Assembly (NCBI GenBank): GCA_015179045.1
Contig: WHUZ01000038.1
Location: 186,001-250,000, forward strand
Source of the DNA: Kalaharituber pfeilii
Taxonomy: Eukaryota > Ascomycota > Pezizomycetes > Pezizales > Pezizaceae
Reading direction: 5' to 3'
DNA length: 64,000 nt
Position numbers and translations under genes: made by a program
Notes under the pieces: model-generated
The model's database searches: none
What the model saw: the letters and a program-made list of their open reading frames with translations, nothing else
What the model was told of the DNA's origin: nothing
Shown: in pieces, positions 36,453 to 47,696 of the stretch
How positions within the stretch are numbered: position 1 is the first letter of the stretch
Layout: every line of letters starts with the position of its first letter

Positions 36453-38961
36453 ATGGAGGCCATACAGAACTTGAAGAATTTTATTCGGCATGGAAAACAA
36501 GCCAAAAATATACAAAACAACGAGGTATCGTCAACCAACCGAAATCGACATGTCCATTCTGATCCTGCGCCTGGAACTGGTGATGTCCCACTTCATAAGG
36601 CAGCACCGCCAGCAGATTTTTTCGTTGCTGCTGGGGGAGGAAATCGAAACATTGTTGCGCAGGCAGATGTACATATCGCAAACGCGACTGCTCAACATCA
36701 ACATCTAGAAGATGATCCAGGGATTGTCCCTGGAGCAGGCCCAGGTATAGGCATCACTCCCGGCGGAATTGTTGGAGGCATCAATGCAGCAGGAAAGTAT
36801 GATGATACTTTGCTGGCTCGAATTGTCGCGGAAGAGAAAGAGTCGAAAGGGAAGCTTCCTAAATACCCAGGCCTGGAGCGGTATACACTACTGGAGAAAA
36901 TGGGTGATGGTGCTTTTAGTAACGTCTATCGAGCTAAAGACAAACAAGGAGACTATGAGGAAGTAGCAATCAAAGTGGTTCGAAAATACGAGTTGAATGC
37001 GCATCAGGTGTGTTTTTTCCAACCTCAATCTATGTCACGTTTTTGTTCCTGAGGCACAAAATGTCCTCTGTGTCTCATTCCTAATGAATATTTGCCGGAC
37101 AACTTATCTAGAGGGTCCTCTAGGTGGATCCAGAGGGAGCAAGGGGGCAAATAATCAGACCTTTTTTTTTTTTAACCTCTCTCTTCTTATACCATGTTGT
37201 TTCGTTAGTTCTTTTATTGATCTCATGTGACCCTTTTTAACTTCCAGCACTTTCCGGGCGCATGAGGGTTTAGCAGGACGACCACCTCCATCCTGACCTT
37301 AAAAAAATGCCGAAGACAGTTGAGGTGCGTTAATTAGCATCCAGTCGTGAGGGGCAAGCAACGTTAAGCACACGCACAATGACATTACTGAAGAGGCTGA
37401 AAGGAATTTCTTTACCAATCGCTTGTTTTATTTGCCCGGTTTCAACAACCGCCTAATTACTCTGTATTTTTTTTGGGCGTTATTATCAGCCCCAGCTGTC
37501 TCCCTCAGCAGGAGCTTTATATAACTTTGGCTAACGTGAATCTTTTATACAGCGGGCGAATATCCTGAAAGAAGTACAGATTATGAGCACCCTAAATCAT
37601 CCAAATATCGTTAAGTTGATATCGTTTTCGGAGTCACGCTCATACTACTACTTGGTTTTGGAGTTGTTAGCTGGTGGGGAATTATTCCACCAGATAGTAA
37701 GACTCACTTATTTCTCCGAGAACCTATCAAGACATGTTATTGTGCAGGTTGCAGAAGCCTTGCGTTATTTGCATGAAGAGAAGGGTGTTGTTCATAGGTA
37801 AGTTATTGCTCTTTCGATTTACCTTCACGATATTAATTTATTGCAAACAGAGATATTAAACCTGAGAATCTTTTATTTGAGCCTATTCTATTTATACCGA
37901 CGAAGAATCCAAAGCCACTAGGCCCTGACGATGAAGACAAAGCTGATGAAGGAGAATTCATCCCTGGAGTTGGCGGTGGAGGAATTGGGAAAATAAAATT
38001 AGCAGATTTTGGTCTTTCGAAGGTTGTATGGGAATCGCAAACAATGACACCATGCGGTACTGTTGGATATACGGCGCCCGAAATAGTTAAAGACGAGAGG
38101 TACAGCAAGAGTGTTGATATGTGGGCACTTGGATGTGTGTTATACACCTTACTCTGCGGTTTCCCACCCTTCTACGACGAGAGTATATCGGTCCTCACAG
38201 AAAAGGTCGCCAAAGGACAGTATACGTTTCTCTCTCCTTGGTGGGATGACATTTCGAAATCGGCTCAAGATCTTGTCAGCCACCTTCTTACGGTTGACCC
38301 TGCGAAGCGGTACACAATTGATCAATTCATGAACCATCCATGGATCAAGCAAACCGATGAACAGACTGTTCCGGCGGAGGATGCTCCACCACTAGCAACT
38401 CCAGCAGCCAACAAGGTCAGGGCACCAACACCAATGATCATAGATACTGATTTCTCACCCTCTGGTGCGGGTACAATTAAGCGAATGGATTTCCGCTCTC
38501 CTGGTGCGGTGTCGCTGAGGGAAGTATTTGATGTTGGGTATGCTGTTCACCGCATGGAGGAGGAAGGAAAGCGGCGGAAGAAATGGAAACAGGGGTACAA
38601 AGGTGCTGGGCCGTTAAACCCGATGGACGAGGAGGAGGAATATGATAGCGAGGAGGACGATGAACGAAACTATAAGGTACCAAGGCAGAGCGGGGCTCAT
38701 CCTGCTGCCGATGATGTTGCGGAATCACTAAAAAGGACGAATCTCGCTGGTTCCACGCAGCAAACGCAACAGCAACAAAGACATCCAAGAATAGAACAAC
38801 ATCGGAAGATAGAGAACGCCGTGCAGAAAAATAGGAAGAAGAATGGACCTTTTGAGCTGAATTTAGATAATGCGACATTGTTAGGGAGACGGAAAAAAGA
38901 ACATGGGCATGGTCATGGGGATCCTTCAGCATTAAGGGAGCAAACTGTGCGGGTTGCATAG
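36453..38961 (+). CDS. Rck2/Srk1-type MAPK-activated protein kinase
   Basis: Ser/Thr kinase of the fungal Rck2/Srk1 branch of the CaMK group, activated by the Hog1/Sty1 stress MAP kinase and acting on translation and cell cycle. Exons 36453-37007, 37553-37797 and 37851-38961 give 636 aa in frame. The first intron is 545 nt, far longer than others here. The kinase domain starts near residue 144: glycine loop MGDGAFSNVY (150-159), VAIK lysine K174, HRD with D268, DFG with D319, and TPCGTVGYTAPEI in the activation segment (T333). Between HRD and DFG lies an insert of about 40 residues ending EFIPGVGGGGIGK, diagnostic of this subfamily. The tail ends in a basic-hydrophobic block (FELNLDNATLLGRRKK) resembling the Rck2 MAPK-docking site. 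Orthology is confident. Confidence 0.93.
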
Positions 38962-40203
38962 TTATACGGGATGCGTTTATGTGAACGCTGTGCGTTGAGA
39001 TATGTTATGGATTATGGATTTACAGGGGGCTTCCTCGATTTGTTTCTTTCTTACCTTTTTCCCTCAAACTCATAGTATCTCTTATTCCAATTTTTTTTTT
39101 TCATTTCTTTTTCTTTTATAATGAGTTGTTAAAAACCTCCAGTTTATTTCTAGTTTCATTCTGCCTTGATTCTCTATTCTTCTACCCATTTCGCTTGTTC
39201 GTCATTTTCGTTATCTCGTTGGGTACCACGGACTTCGAGTTTCTCCTCGCGTGCTCTTGTTCTTACTCGCGCTACCTTGGTCTCTATGGACTTTTTTGTA
39301 TTGGATCTTCTGGGCTGTAGCGTTGAAAACTCCATACACACCTTATTATCACGGCACACACATATGATCGAATTTGTGATGATCAAATGGATTATACCTT
39401 TTTTTGTGAGAGTATTATTAGTAAAACGTAATTTTGTTAATGTATTTTTACTTTTTATTTAAATTTTTTTCTTATTTTTTTTCGTTTTTGGACAGGGACC
39501 AATTGTGTATTGGATGCAAAGGGCACAACACAGCTACATTGATACGGCAAAGTACTATATACATACTTTCATATACGATCCTGTATCAAGGTATAACGAA
39601 CCTTTTTTACTCAAAGGAAAAAAAAAAAAAAAAAAGTACAACACAATCCCAAAGGGAAAGGGAAAGAAAAAGATAAAGTACATATACATGCATATCTTTT
39701 TCCATATTTTTCTTTTGGCGTTATTTGTTTCCCTGGAACGGGGGTAATGGCGGGGTACTTAGGAATTTAGCGGGGGAATAAGCCCCTTGGACAAAACAAT
39801 AAACCTGAATTTTTTTTTTTCATTTGTGGGGAAAAGTTGGTTCGAGATTGGGAAAGTTGTGAGAAGAAAATGAGGTCATCTATACCGAATGTTCAAGGAG
39901 TTGAAGGGTAACAAAAAAAAGTTATATCAAGCTCAAGAAACTTTGGATAGTTCTTTCGGTAGGGGGTGAAGTTGGTGGGAGAGTGGTAGGGTAGGTCAGC
40001 TTCGAGCCGGGGAGGAAGAGAGCGTCATTAGAGCATGCAAGTGTTCACACTCTAAGGCCAACAAATTTGACGATGTCTCTCAACCTAGACTCAAAAAGGA
40101 TGGCATCAGAAACTTAGTTTCGATCTCCTTAAATACCGGCATAGACTCAGTCATCACAAAGCGAACTTAGAATATATATTGTATGAAAGATATATAGAAA
40201 TAT
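38962..40203. other. Intergenic region, T-rich, no gene seen
   Basis: Kinase 3' UTR followed by T-rich sequence with several short homopolymers. The frames are Phe/Ser/Leu-rich low-complexity readings. The last 150 nt lead into the tRNA gene. Confidence 0.5.
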
Positions 40204-40307
40204 GGATGGATGGCCGAGTGGTTAAGGCGCTGTGTTCAGGAAAGGCTCTCGGAGCTTGGAGTGACTCGCAGTGAGAAATCGCGTGGGTTCGAATCCCACT
40301 CCATTCA
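40204..40307 (+). tRNA. tRNA-Leu (anticodon CAG), with intron
   Basis: Cloverleaf read by eye. Acceptor 40204-40210 (GGATGGA) pairs with 40300-40306 (TCCATTC, one G-T pair); the discriminator is A40307. The D arm starts TGGCCGAGTGG (A box), and the T arm is GTGGGTTCGAATCCCAC (B box). The anticodon stem CTGTG (40230-40234) pairs with CGCAG (40267-40271), with anticodon CAG at 40237-40239. A 25-nt intron (about 40241-40265) sits one base after the anticodon, the canonical position. The long variable arm fits leucine. It reads CUG codons as Leu. Confidence 0.93.
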
Positions 40308-40311
40308 ATAC

Positions 40312-40316
40312 TTTTT
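40312..40316 (+). terminator. RNA polymerase III terminator (T5)
   Basis: Five T residues four bases after the tRNA discriminator base, the standard Pol III stop. Confidence 0.85.
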
Positions 40317-40581
40317 ACTTTTCTGAGTTAAACGAAACAATTTTCTTTTATTAATAGTATTATCGGATACTACGTTTTTTTATCTCCAGATCCAGTATCA
40401 TCTAGGGGGCAGAATACTCATGCATGAGTTCTTGATACTAATGTTATTGCTTATGATAAAAATTCTATGAATATGAACATATGTTATCTTATACCTGGAC
40501 ATGCGAAGTATGGTTGTATGAGGTATGTTTCGCAGTGTCAGATGAAATTGCCTTGGTACGGGTACATACGTGCAATTACAA

Positions 40582-40918
40582 TTACTCGCTGGTTCGGAAA
40601 GCATTGGGACGCTGCATAAATCGTATGCGATATTCGCCTTCTGCATTTTGATTTCGGACCCGTTCAGAAAACGCACGTAGGCCCCGCCGTGAATAGAACC
40701 TTACCCAGTCCAATAAAATAAGTACCTGCAATGATACGTAGTGGAGGAAGAGACTTACGGAATGTGCCCATCCAGCTTCTTGGCCCCAGAGCTCTCGAGT
40801 AGTCCCCCAGGCGTGAGTGACTCTAGTTTTCCCTTTCGAAATTTGGAATAGCGATTTATGCAACGTTCCAATATCATAACCAGTGAGTACATATTCCGCC
40901 ACGAATATATGTACTGTA
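40582..40918 (-). pseudogene. OGG1: Relic of 8-oxoguanine DNA glycosylase C terminus
   Basis: OGG1 is the base-excision-repair glycosylase for 8-oxoguanine. Only the C-terminal end of such a gene is seen on the minus strand: YDIGTLHKS, then ELWGQEAGWAHS, a GTAAGT donor, then VLFTA and, one frame over, LRAFSERVRNQNAE to a stop at 40582. The AGWAHSVLFTA-L block is characteristic of fungal Ogg1 C termini. The frame breaks at a GGGG run in the VLFTA-LRAFSERV block. Upstream I find no helix-hairpin-helix/GPD motif, no catalytic lysine region and no start, only repeats, so this appears to be a 5'-truncated, broken copy. It could also be the tail of a gene disrupted by the neighbouring repeats. Confidence 0.65.
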
Positions 40919-41567
40919 GATCACATCACCTCATTCACCCTAGGGGCTCGGTATGAGACTACATTCACCCCTTATGGTCTTATCCAAGAGTACACATGTC
41001 CTCAATCCCCACAACGGCCTCGCTCCCTCGGCCCCAATACTCGTCGCCCACGACGATGACTTCCGTCTTCTCATTCCCACACATCGGGCTTCGCCTCCCC
41101 ACATGACCTCCGCTTCGCTTCAGTATGTGAGCCCCCCCATTTCAATAAATAGAATCTGATGATAAGGCACCTTTTCTATTGGCCGTTCAATTCAGTACCT
41201 GACAAAGAATGAAGTTCCCAACACATCGCCTCTTATCATGATTGCGCAATGATGAATCTAATTCCCTACCCAGAGCTGCAATGCAATGATAGAACGCCGA
41301 GCAATGCAAACTATCTACCGCGGACGCAGGAAACGCGGCCACTCGTCTCTAGTACAGCTAGCTACGCCTCGCGCCGGACCGAACCCAGTCGTAGTTGATG
41401 TTTCTTGGTCATAGGGCCAAAGGGACTGAGTGTCCAGTAGTTTTACTCTAATATAATATGTACTTCCGTGCCGTACCATATACTGCCGCATGTTGCTGCC
41501 ATATGTTGACGCCACAGGGCTATCAGCTGTAAGCTGCTGTCCTACGCTGCTGCTGTATGCTGTAGCT

Positions 41568-41620
41568 AAACGTATATTGCGGCCAAACGTATGCCGCGGC
41601 CGAACGTATGCTGCGGCAGT
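41568..41620. repeat. 17-bp tandem repeat, about three copies
   Basis: Three adjacent near-identical 17-bp units of the form AACGTATGCCGCGGCCG, diverged at a few positions. They lie in a CTG/GCTG-rich stretch (41480-41640) and just upstream of the 8-bp-period array. Confidence 0.75.
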
Positions 41621-41774
41621 CTGCTGCTGCTGAATAGTCTTCATCAGCAAAGCTCATTTCACATCCGGATGTTGCAGTGGTAACATCATGCCATGAAATG
41701 AATATCCATTTGGACCACATGAGCTCCGGCTCGACAGCTCACAGCTCGGCATCTGCACAGCGCGACTGCATTAT

Positions 41775-42112
41775 GCATAGCAGCATAGCCAGCATAGCAG
41801 CATAGCAGCATCGCAGCATGACATCCCAGTGCTGCCGAATTGTCGAGCTACCGTGCTGCCATCGTATCAAGCTGTGGAGCTGTGGAGCTGTCGTGTTGGC
41901 GAGCTGTCGAACTGTCGATATGTCGAGCTCTCGAGGTATCGAACTGCGATGCCATCATACTATCGAGCTGCCGAACCATCATCCTGAGGAACTGTCGAGC
42001 TATCGTGCTGCCCTTGTCTAGATATGGAGATGTTGAGCTGTCGAGGCTGTTAAGCTGTCCAACTTTCGAGCTGCCATCTTGCCATGCCGTCGAGCTGCAA
42101 TCCTGCCATGGA
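41775..42112. repeat. Degenerate 8-bp-period array (CAGCATAG then TCGAGCTG)
   Basis: From about 41775 the sequence has an 8-bp period: first near-perfect CAGCATAG copies, then a long degenerate array of TCGAGCTG variants (TCGAACTG, TCGATATG, TCGAGCTC, TCGAGGTA and so on) to about 42110. Because 8 is not a multiple of 3, all frames read related low-complexity peptides, so the open frames across it are not genes. An 8-bp unit this long and this degenerate suggests an old microsatellite or satellite. Confidence 0.75.
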
Positions 42113-42133
42113 TTTATTTTTATTTTTATTCTT

Positions 42134-43034
42134 TTTTTATATTACGTAACCCCGCTTACCAATATTCGCTATGGCAGGAGTAGAGGTAGTTACAGGAGAG
42201 AAAATAGAGATGGAAGTGAGTGAGATAGAGTTAACAGAATTGGTGGCACAGTAAAAGAGGTAAGGTAACTCCACTATACAAAGGACGACATCATAAAGGA
42301 AAAGAGATAGCGCAACATAAGATCCTTCTTGCTGGAAGTTTTAATCTCATACTCGCCTTAAACCTACACTGAATTTCTACGTGACAGATGAATCTCAGCA
42401 TAGACCTTAACAAGCCAAATTGTGACATTTGGCAATTAGCATATCTCTCACTCGAGTGTAATATTTGACTTACAGCTGAGGCCCCTCCGATTAAAAATGC
42501 ACATCTGCCATTTCGTCAGCTTTGTTCCATTGATTATTTTAACTTCCAACAGCTTGGTTTCGTTAATGTTTTTTTCTTGCAAGCCTTCGATTTCCGTTTC
42601 CAATCGAAATTTTGCTTCCATCGTGGCTGTCAAGCCAGCAAAATTTGTTTTAAAGCCCCCTTCCATTCTTCCCCCAAGCTTCCCGATAACATCTTTAAAA
42701 TCCCCCAGACCCTACCGTCAAGAGTCAGTCTCTCTAATAATTCATTGATGCGTAGAAGCAATACCCTCGTCAAGGTAACAACATGCTCGTCTAACTTGCT
42801 GACATGGTCCCACTATTATAACTGTTAATTGGGTTAGAGTTATCATATAGGAATAGCTTACAAAAATGATCATTATTGCCAGAGTCCACTGTTGTTTGGC
42901 ACGAGATTCGTCTTTGCCTGAAGCCTTGTTGAACACGCCGTCATCATCACGTTCCACGGTTTATCTCCTGAACTGACTACGTGTTGCCCTGCCATAGCGA
43001 ATAGCGGTAAGCGGGGTGATGTAATATAAAAGAA
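42134..43034. mobile_element. 0.9-kb element with long terminal inverted repeats
   Basis: The left arm (42134-42178) and the reverse complement of the right arm (43034-42989) share TTTATATTAC, CCCCGCTTACC and ATTCGCTATGGCAGG, about 45 bp with a few mismatches, with weaker similarity inward. Each arm contains ATGGCAGG reading inward as Met-Ala-Gly. No transposase motif is seen inside. On the minus strand it holds a broken spliceable reading frame (listed separately). It could be a non-autonomous TIR element or an inverted duplication of a gene's 5' end. The target-site duplication is unclear. Confidence 0.6.
42448..42957 (-). pseudogene. Broken coiled-coil reading frame inside the inverted-repeat element
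   Basis: Not recognised. Starting about 40 nt inside the right arm, a frame beginning ERDDDGVFNKASGKDESRAK leads to a hydrophobic stretch (WTLAIMIIF), a GTAAGC donor with branch CTCTAAC and acceptor AATAG, then WDHVSKLDEHVVTLTRVLLL. It then shifts frame at a GGGGG run into a second heptad-rich segment (MEAKFRLETEIEGLQEK). Spliced and read across the frameshift it would be a small protein of about 150 aa, with one membrane-like helix and a coiled coil. There is no ATG in this frame at the expected start, so I call it a relic. Confidence 0.45.
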
Positions 43035-44056
43035 AAATGACTACGTTGTTGAACAGTCCTCTGAGGGACCACACAGACCCCCAACATGAGCAAAGAGTCG
43101 AAGCATGTTTGATCTTGTTGTGATGTAACCTCTGCCTGGGTACGAGAACACGCTTAGCAGACGGTGTCTTTGCTATTAATTCTTGGAGGCATGAGTAAGA
43201 AGTTACATATATAGCACTTCCTAAAGTTTCAATTTCTGATATAAATGCTAAATAAGATCATACTTCTTGAGGTAAAAGAGCTGATATAATGTATTTATTT
43301 TCATAGTAGAATTTATAATTATTATTGTATATACATTTATACGAAGGTGATTTTATCTGTAATATTACTGAATATACCTGATACGACCATCCTTCACATA
43401 TCTGTACATAAGATGTCCTATAGTACTATTCGTAAAAGTTTTGTGGTAAGAAATAACATTAGTGTGAAGATCATAAGTAAAGTACTCCCGTTTCCAGATG
43501 TGTAGTAGGTCCTAGATAATACTGGATCTGAAGAAAAGAAACGTAGATTGTTTCAGGCGACAGATGGGGGCTGGCGTATAGTAGGGTTGTGGGTGGTCGC
43601 TGCCAAGGAGGAATAGACAGGATGTGGTGTGCATTTTTGTGGCTTTTCCATTGGTAACGTAATAGAGATGTTTCGCATCGACAGTCGTCTTCTTATTCAC
43701 GGCTATTTCGAGTATGGTTTTATTCACAGGTTTTTACGGTAATCAGCTAAAACTTCAGTTGTCAAAGTCTCTAGCTAAAGAAGTATATTGTGCGTTTTTG
43801 TATGATAGTAATCCTAAGATTGCAGCAATTTCTGCAATATAAATCGATATGTAGACAAAACCCTGAAGCGAAATGTCCGGGGCCCCACGAAAACCTGGTT
43901 CAGTTGTCAATCACCAACATAAGCATCTAACTTTGTTCGTTCATATACCACAGTATACACTTCTTCCTTTCCAAGAAATTCCTCCGTCCCTCACCAAAAA
44001 TAAATAACTAAAAACCTTACTCTCTTTTTCCCACATGAATTCTACCCTTCCAGTCT
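43035..44056. other. AT-rich intergenic region, no gene seen
   Basis: AT-rich with short direct runs. The minus-strand frame at 43512-43727 lacks an ATG and a family signal. The last 100 nt are the 3' region of the neighbouring minus-strand gene. Confidence 0.5.
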
Positions 44057-46512
44057 TCAATGTCCATTCCCACTCTTCTGCTCCCCCTTCCCCTCCAAAG
44101 GCGATGATGGCGTTGACGATGACGGAGTCCTAATACATGGAGCCTGCTCCACTCCTGCCTTGCAACTCTGACCCCCCTCACCCTCATCCCCCTCCGTCGT
44201 CGCTTTCGTAGCCACATCCGAACCTGCAGCAGAGTCTAAAAATTCCTTCCCGTTGTCTCCTACAAGCACAAAATCCCATGTGCCGTCTTCACGGACAAAA
44301 TACTTCTTCTGTTCGGACGTAAATTGTACCTTTTTCCTCTGAGTTTGTCCCTGGGACTGATTAGGCGTAGTAGTCCTAGAAACAACAGAAGAAGACGAAG
44401 AAACATTATCCGCTGTCCCACTCTTTCCGTCGTGAAGTGGGCTTCTAAGGTACAAATACGATGATGATTTCCCTGCACCGCTAGCATTTCCACTTTTCTC
44501 CTCCCCCTCCCCCTGCCTTTCCCCTTTACCTCCATCGACTTTTAAAGACGGCAATGGAGAGTTAATGTTAATGCCGTCCAGCGTCCTATTGATCTTCGTC
44601 AACCGCGAATCGATCGATCTCAATGTATCAAGGTTAATAACCTCTGCACTCCTTGATTGCCCTTGCTCCGATTCAGGCATCACTGGTGGGAATCCATAGG
44701 TTCCAAACTTGGGCGCCTCGCGACGGAGCGGGACTGCGTGCACGATTGGATGGAACGGGCGGATCTTTGGAGAAGGTAGCGGTGCGCCGTTGAAGCCTCT
44801 TAACTCCTTAGTTACCCCAGAGGGTTCATTCATAGTATTTCCAGAATTCTGGTTCTTCTGTGCGGATAGGTTATCCTCTCGCTTACCATCCTGCGCCTCA
44901 TAAGAAGCCATATCGAGAAGGTAAATCACAACATCACCGTTTGGCTTCTTCGCTTCCACAACCCTCTGGTTCCCTTCCCGCATCTTGTTGTAGGTCTCCC
45001 TCCATTTCTGGAGGACGGGAGATTCTGGGTACACGTTGGTGACGGTTGCACTAGCGAGTACAGTCCATTTATTAAAGTCCGTGATTCCCGCTAGCGGACG
45101 GTTTCGCTCTTGCTCCTGTTGGGATGTTTCAATATTCTGCGCCTCATCTAAAATATTTGTTAGCATATGAGAAAAATCTGACTTGCAGGTTAAACACAAT
45201 AATTACTGTAAATCACGACGCTTTCAGGCTCTTTGCCTTTAACAATGCTGGTTTCAAATTGTGGAGGTTGGTTTCCAACTCCAATGTTTTTCTTGGCGCG
45301 TGCTCTCTCGCACAATTCACATTCGCACTCGTCGGTATTAGATTGCACGGAGCCATCCTTATTCGCCTGGTCAGGGAGTGACTCCTTTTTGCTGTTGGCT
45401 GTCCTCGAGTAATCTGTATCAGCCAATTTTTCAATTCCGTCATTGATCTTGTCAAGGAGCTGCTGAAGATTATCTTCTACTGCCAGTTTTGCGGGTACAG
45501 GGGTAACTGTCGAGCCTAATTTTGGTTTCCCTCCGGTTAAGGCAATTGTCTCCTTTTTCGGCTTTGTAGCCAACGCACCCTCCATCACCTTCACAGTGTC
45601 TTGAAGTTTCTTGATTTCGCGCCAGCAAGATGCAAGTTCTTTTGCCATCTCTCGTGACTTCGCATGCATATTCTCAATGATTTTATTCTGGTACAGCAAT
45701 TCGGTTACTTGTAGATCCTCAACTTCTTTCCTTTCCGCAAGTTCTTTAGCAAGAGTGACATTTTCCTCTTTCAGAATGCGAGATTGTGCCCACAGTTGTT
45801 CGATTTCGGAGTCTTGTTCGTCCGTGGGCTGTCTAGCTGAAAACTGAGGTCTCTGTGGCGGGATATAGGGGGCTTCTCTGGAGGGAGGAGAGGAGCCAAG
45901 TTTTGCCTTGATATCTTGTAATTCTAAGAACAATGTATTGTGGGATTCTGCAATCTCACGTTGGAGACCAAGGTAAAGAGCTTTGGTCGTATTTTCAAGA
46001 CTTTCACTGACATGGCCAACAAGGATATAATGATTCTAGGAAAGAAAAAACGTTAAACCTGTACGCTTTACGCCTGAGGAGCTAGCACTTACCATATTGA
46101 TTGCTCGTAGGAGCCTTGCTTCAGCGTCAAATCCATAAGCCGGGAGTCCTGCGCCCATCAGATATCTAAGACGCTCGAATTCGTTTCGGAAGTCCATTTC
46201 TCGGGACATGGGAGCGGCGTTATCATCCCAATCAGGACCTGTGCCCGTCGTAGCAGCGTTGCTCCAAGTCTCAACTCCAGGTTCTGGCTCACGTTCGTCG
46301 GTGACTGTCGGCTGCTTTCTGGATGTCTCTGCAGGATGGTCCGAAGTGCTGTGCTGCGCTACAAAGCAACTTCCCCTGTATTGTCCCCAAAGGGTGGGTG
46401 GGACCTGTTGGTTGGGTGGGACCTGTTGGTGGTGAGAGTTGTATTCTGAAGAAGAGGGAGTTAAAATAGTAGCGCTGGCACTGTCCGTATTAGAGCCATT
46501 GTTGCCAAACAT
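44057..46512 (-). CDS. Uncharacterised coiled-coil protein
   Basis: Not assigned to a family. Exons 46512-46093, 46035-45207 and 45147-44057 (779 aa) join in frame; both introns are GT-AG, the second with a clear GCTAAC branch site. The first exon starts MFGNNGSN and is Ser/Pro/Gln-rich, ending in an LRYLMGAGLPAYGF segment. Residues about 141-300 form a long coiled coil (NHYILVGHVSESLENTTKAL, then SRILKEENVTLAKELAER). A CECELCERARAKK stretch near residue 390 has clustered cysteines. Near residues 695-717 is a compact KYFVREDGTWDFVLVG segment. The rest is Ser/Gly-rich. The layout suggests a scaffold or motor-adaptor-like protein, but no function is claimed. Confidence 0.78.
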
Positions 46513-47696
46513 TTCTATTTATTTCTTCTTCACCGAATAGTAATGTTCTGAGTGTCAACAAGCGAGACTGACTAAAAGTAAACGACAGTGTTTGCTTGTG
46601 AAACTAACAACAGCGTCGATCGACAGAATGAGTCTATCGATTGACCGTCACTCTTCCGGACAACTGTCAACGCGGCTACTGTTTGCTTTCGGCGGAATGT
46701 GATTGTTTTGCGTTACGTTTCGATCGCAGGCGAATCCAAAGCCTGGGGGACAGCTCTGAAACGGCAACAAACGTGTGAGCAATCGCAATCCCTGCTGCGT
46801 CTCTGACTATGCTCTAACGGTTGACCCTGCTGCACGATGGTGGCACAACGTATTGCTCAAGCTGCGGGGACTATGGCCTTGCACTAGGGGTATGCTTGCG
46901 GTTGCAAGTCAAACGAACGACGAGAAGAAGGTGCGTAAAATATCTTCCCGGCAGCTTCTCGTAGCTATCTTGACAGGGCAGTGCGAGGATATTGAAGTGG
47001 GGATGTTGTGACTGAAGGCAGGCGTAGTGACACTCAGTATTGGGTCTAGCTTCAACGCTGCGGTGGCAGAGGGCCTTAAGTATTACGAGCGAGATGGATT
47101 GCTCAGTCATACATTAGCTCACTAGCCCCGATCCCAACTCACTTGGTAGCAACGCGGCGCAGCGCTGGCTCAGAGCGATGACTCGCAACAGGCACGCCAA
47201 GCAGCGGCTCAATCTTGTGTGCTTGTGTCCGGCCGCACGTGACGTTTCTCAACCTCGTTCTGCAGTGCGACCATGAGTGTTACTCATCACAAGGCACCTG
47301 TACTTCGCATTCAAGTGTTCTCAGGTAACTCAAACGTCCTAGTACAGCTCAGGAGAAAGGGATTCATAAATAGGTAAACAGTCGTTACTGCGCAGAAAGT
47401 GCAATCTCAGTATTATATAAGATGAAACAAAAAAAATTAATAAACTAACAAAAAAGTATCGTAGACCAACACACAAGGGCGCAGAATCAAAACAGATAAC
47501 CCCAAACTCCCGGATATGTCCCAGAAAATAAATCGAGTGATACCGTGTAAATATCGTATCAACCGCAAAGCACCTTCAGTAATTACACCATCCATAGCCC
47601 AGTAGTTATGTGAAAACCCTATTTACCCAAATCAACACCGACCATTAAACAACATAAGTCTGCAAGGAACGAGAAGAACTGACTACCATTGTACAT
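46513..47696. other. Intergenic region, no gene seen
   Basis: Promoter of the coiled-coil gene and the 3' flank of the F-box gene, both on the minus strand. A plus-strand frame at 46775-47011 has no family signal. The sequence at 47360-47640 is A-rich 3' UTR-like. Confidence 0.45.

Noticed and set aside
41818..42223. Two long overlapping frames with repeated Ser-Cys-Arg-Ala-Glu-Leu-like units
   Set aside because: Produced by the 8-bp-period array, which keeps all frames open.
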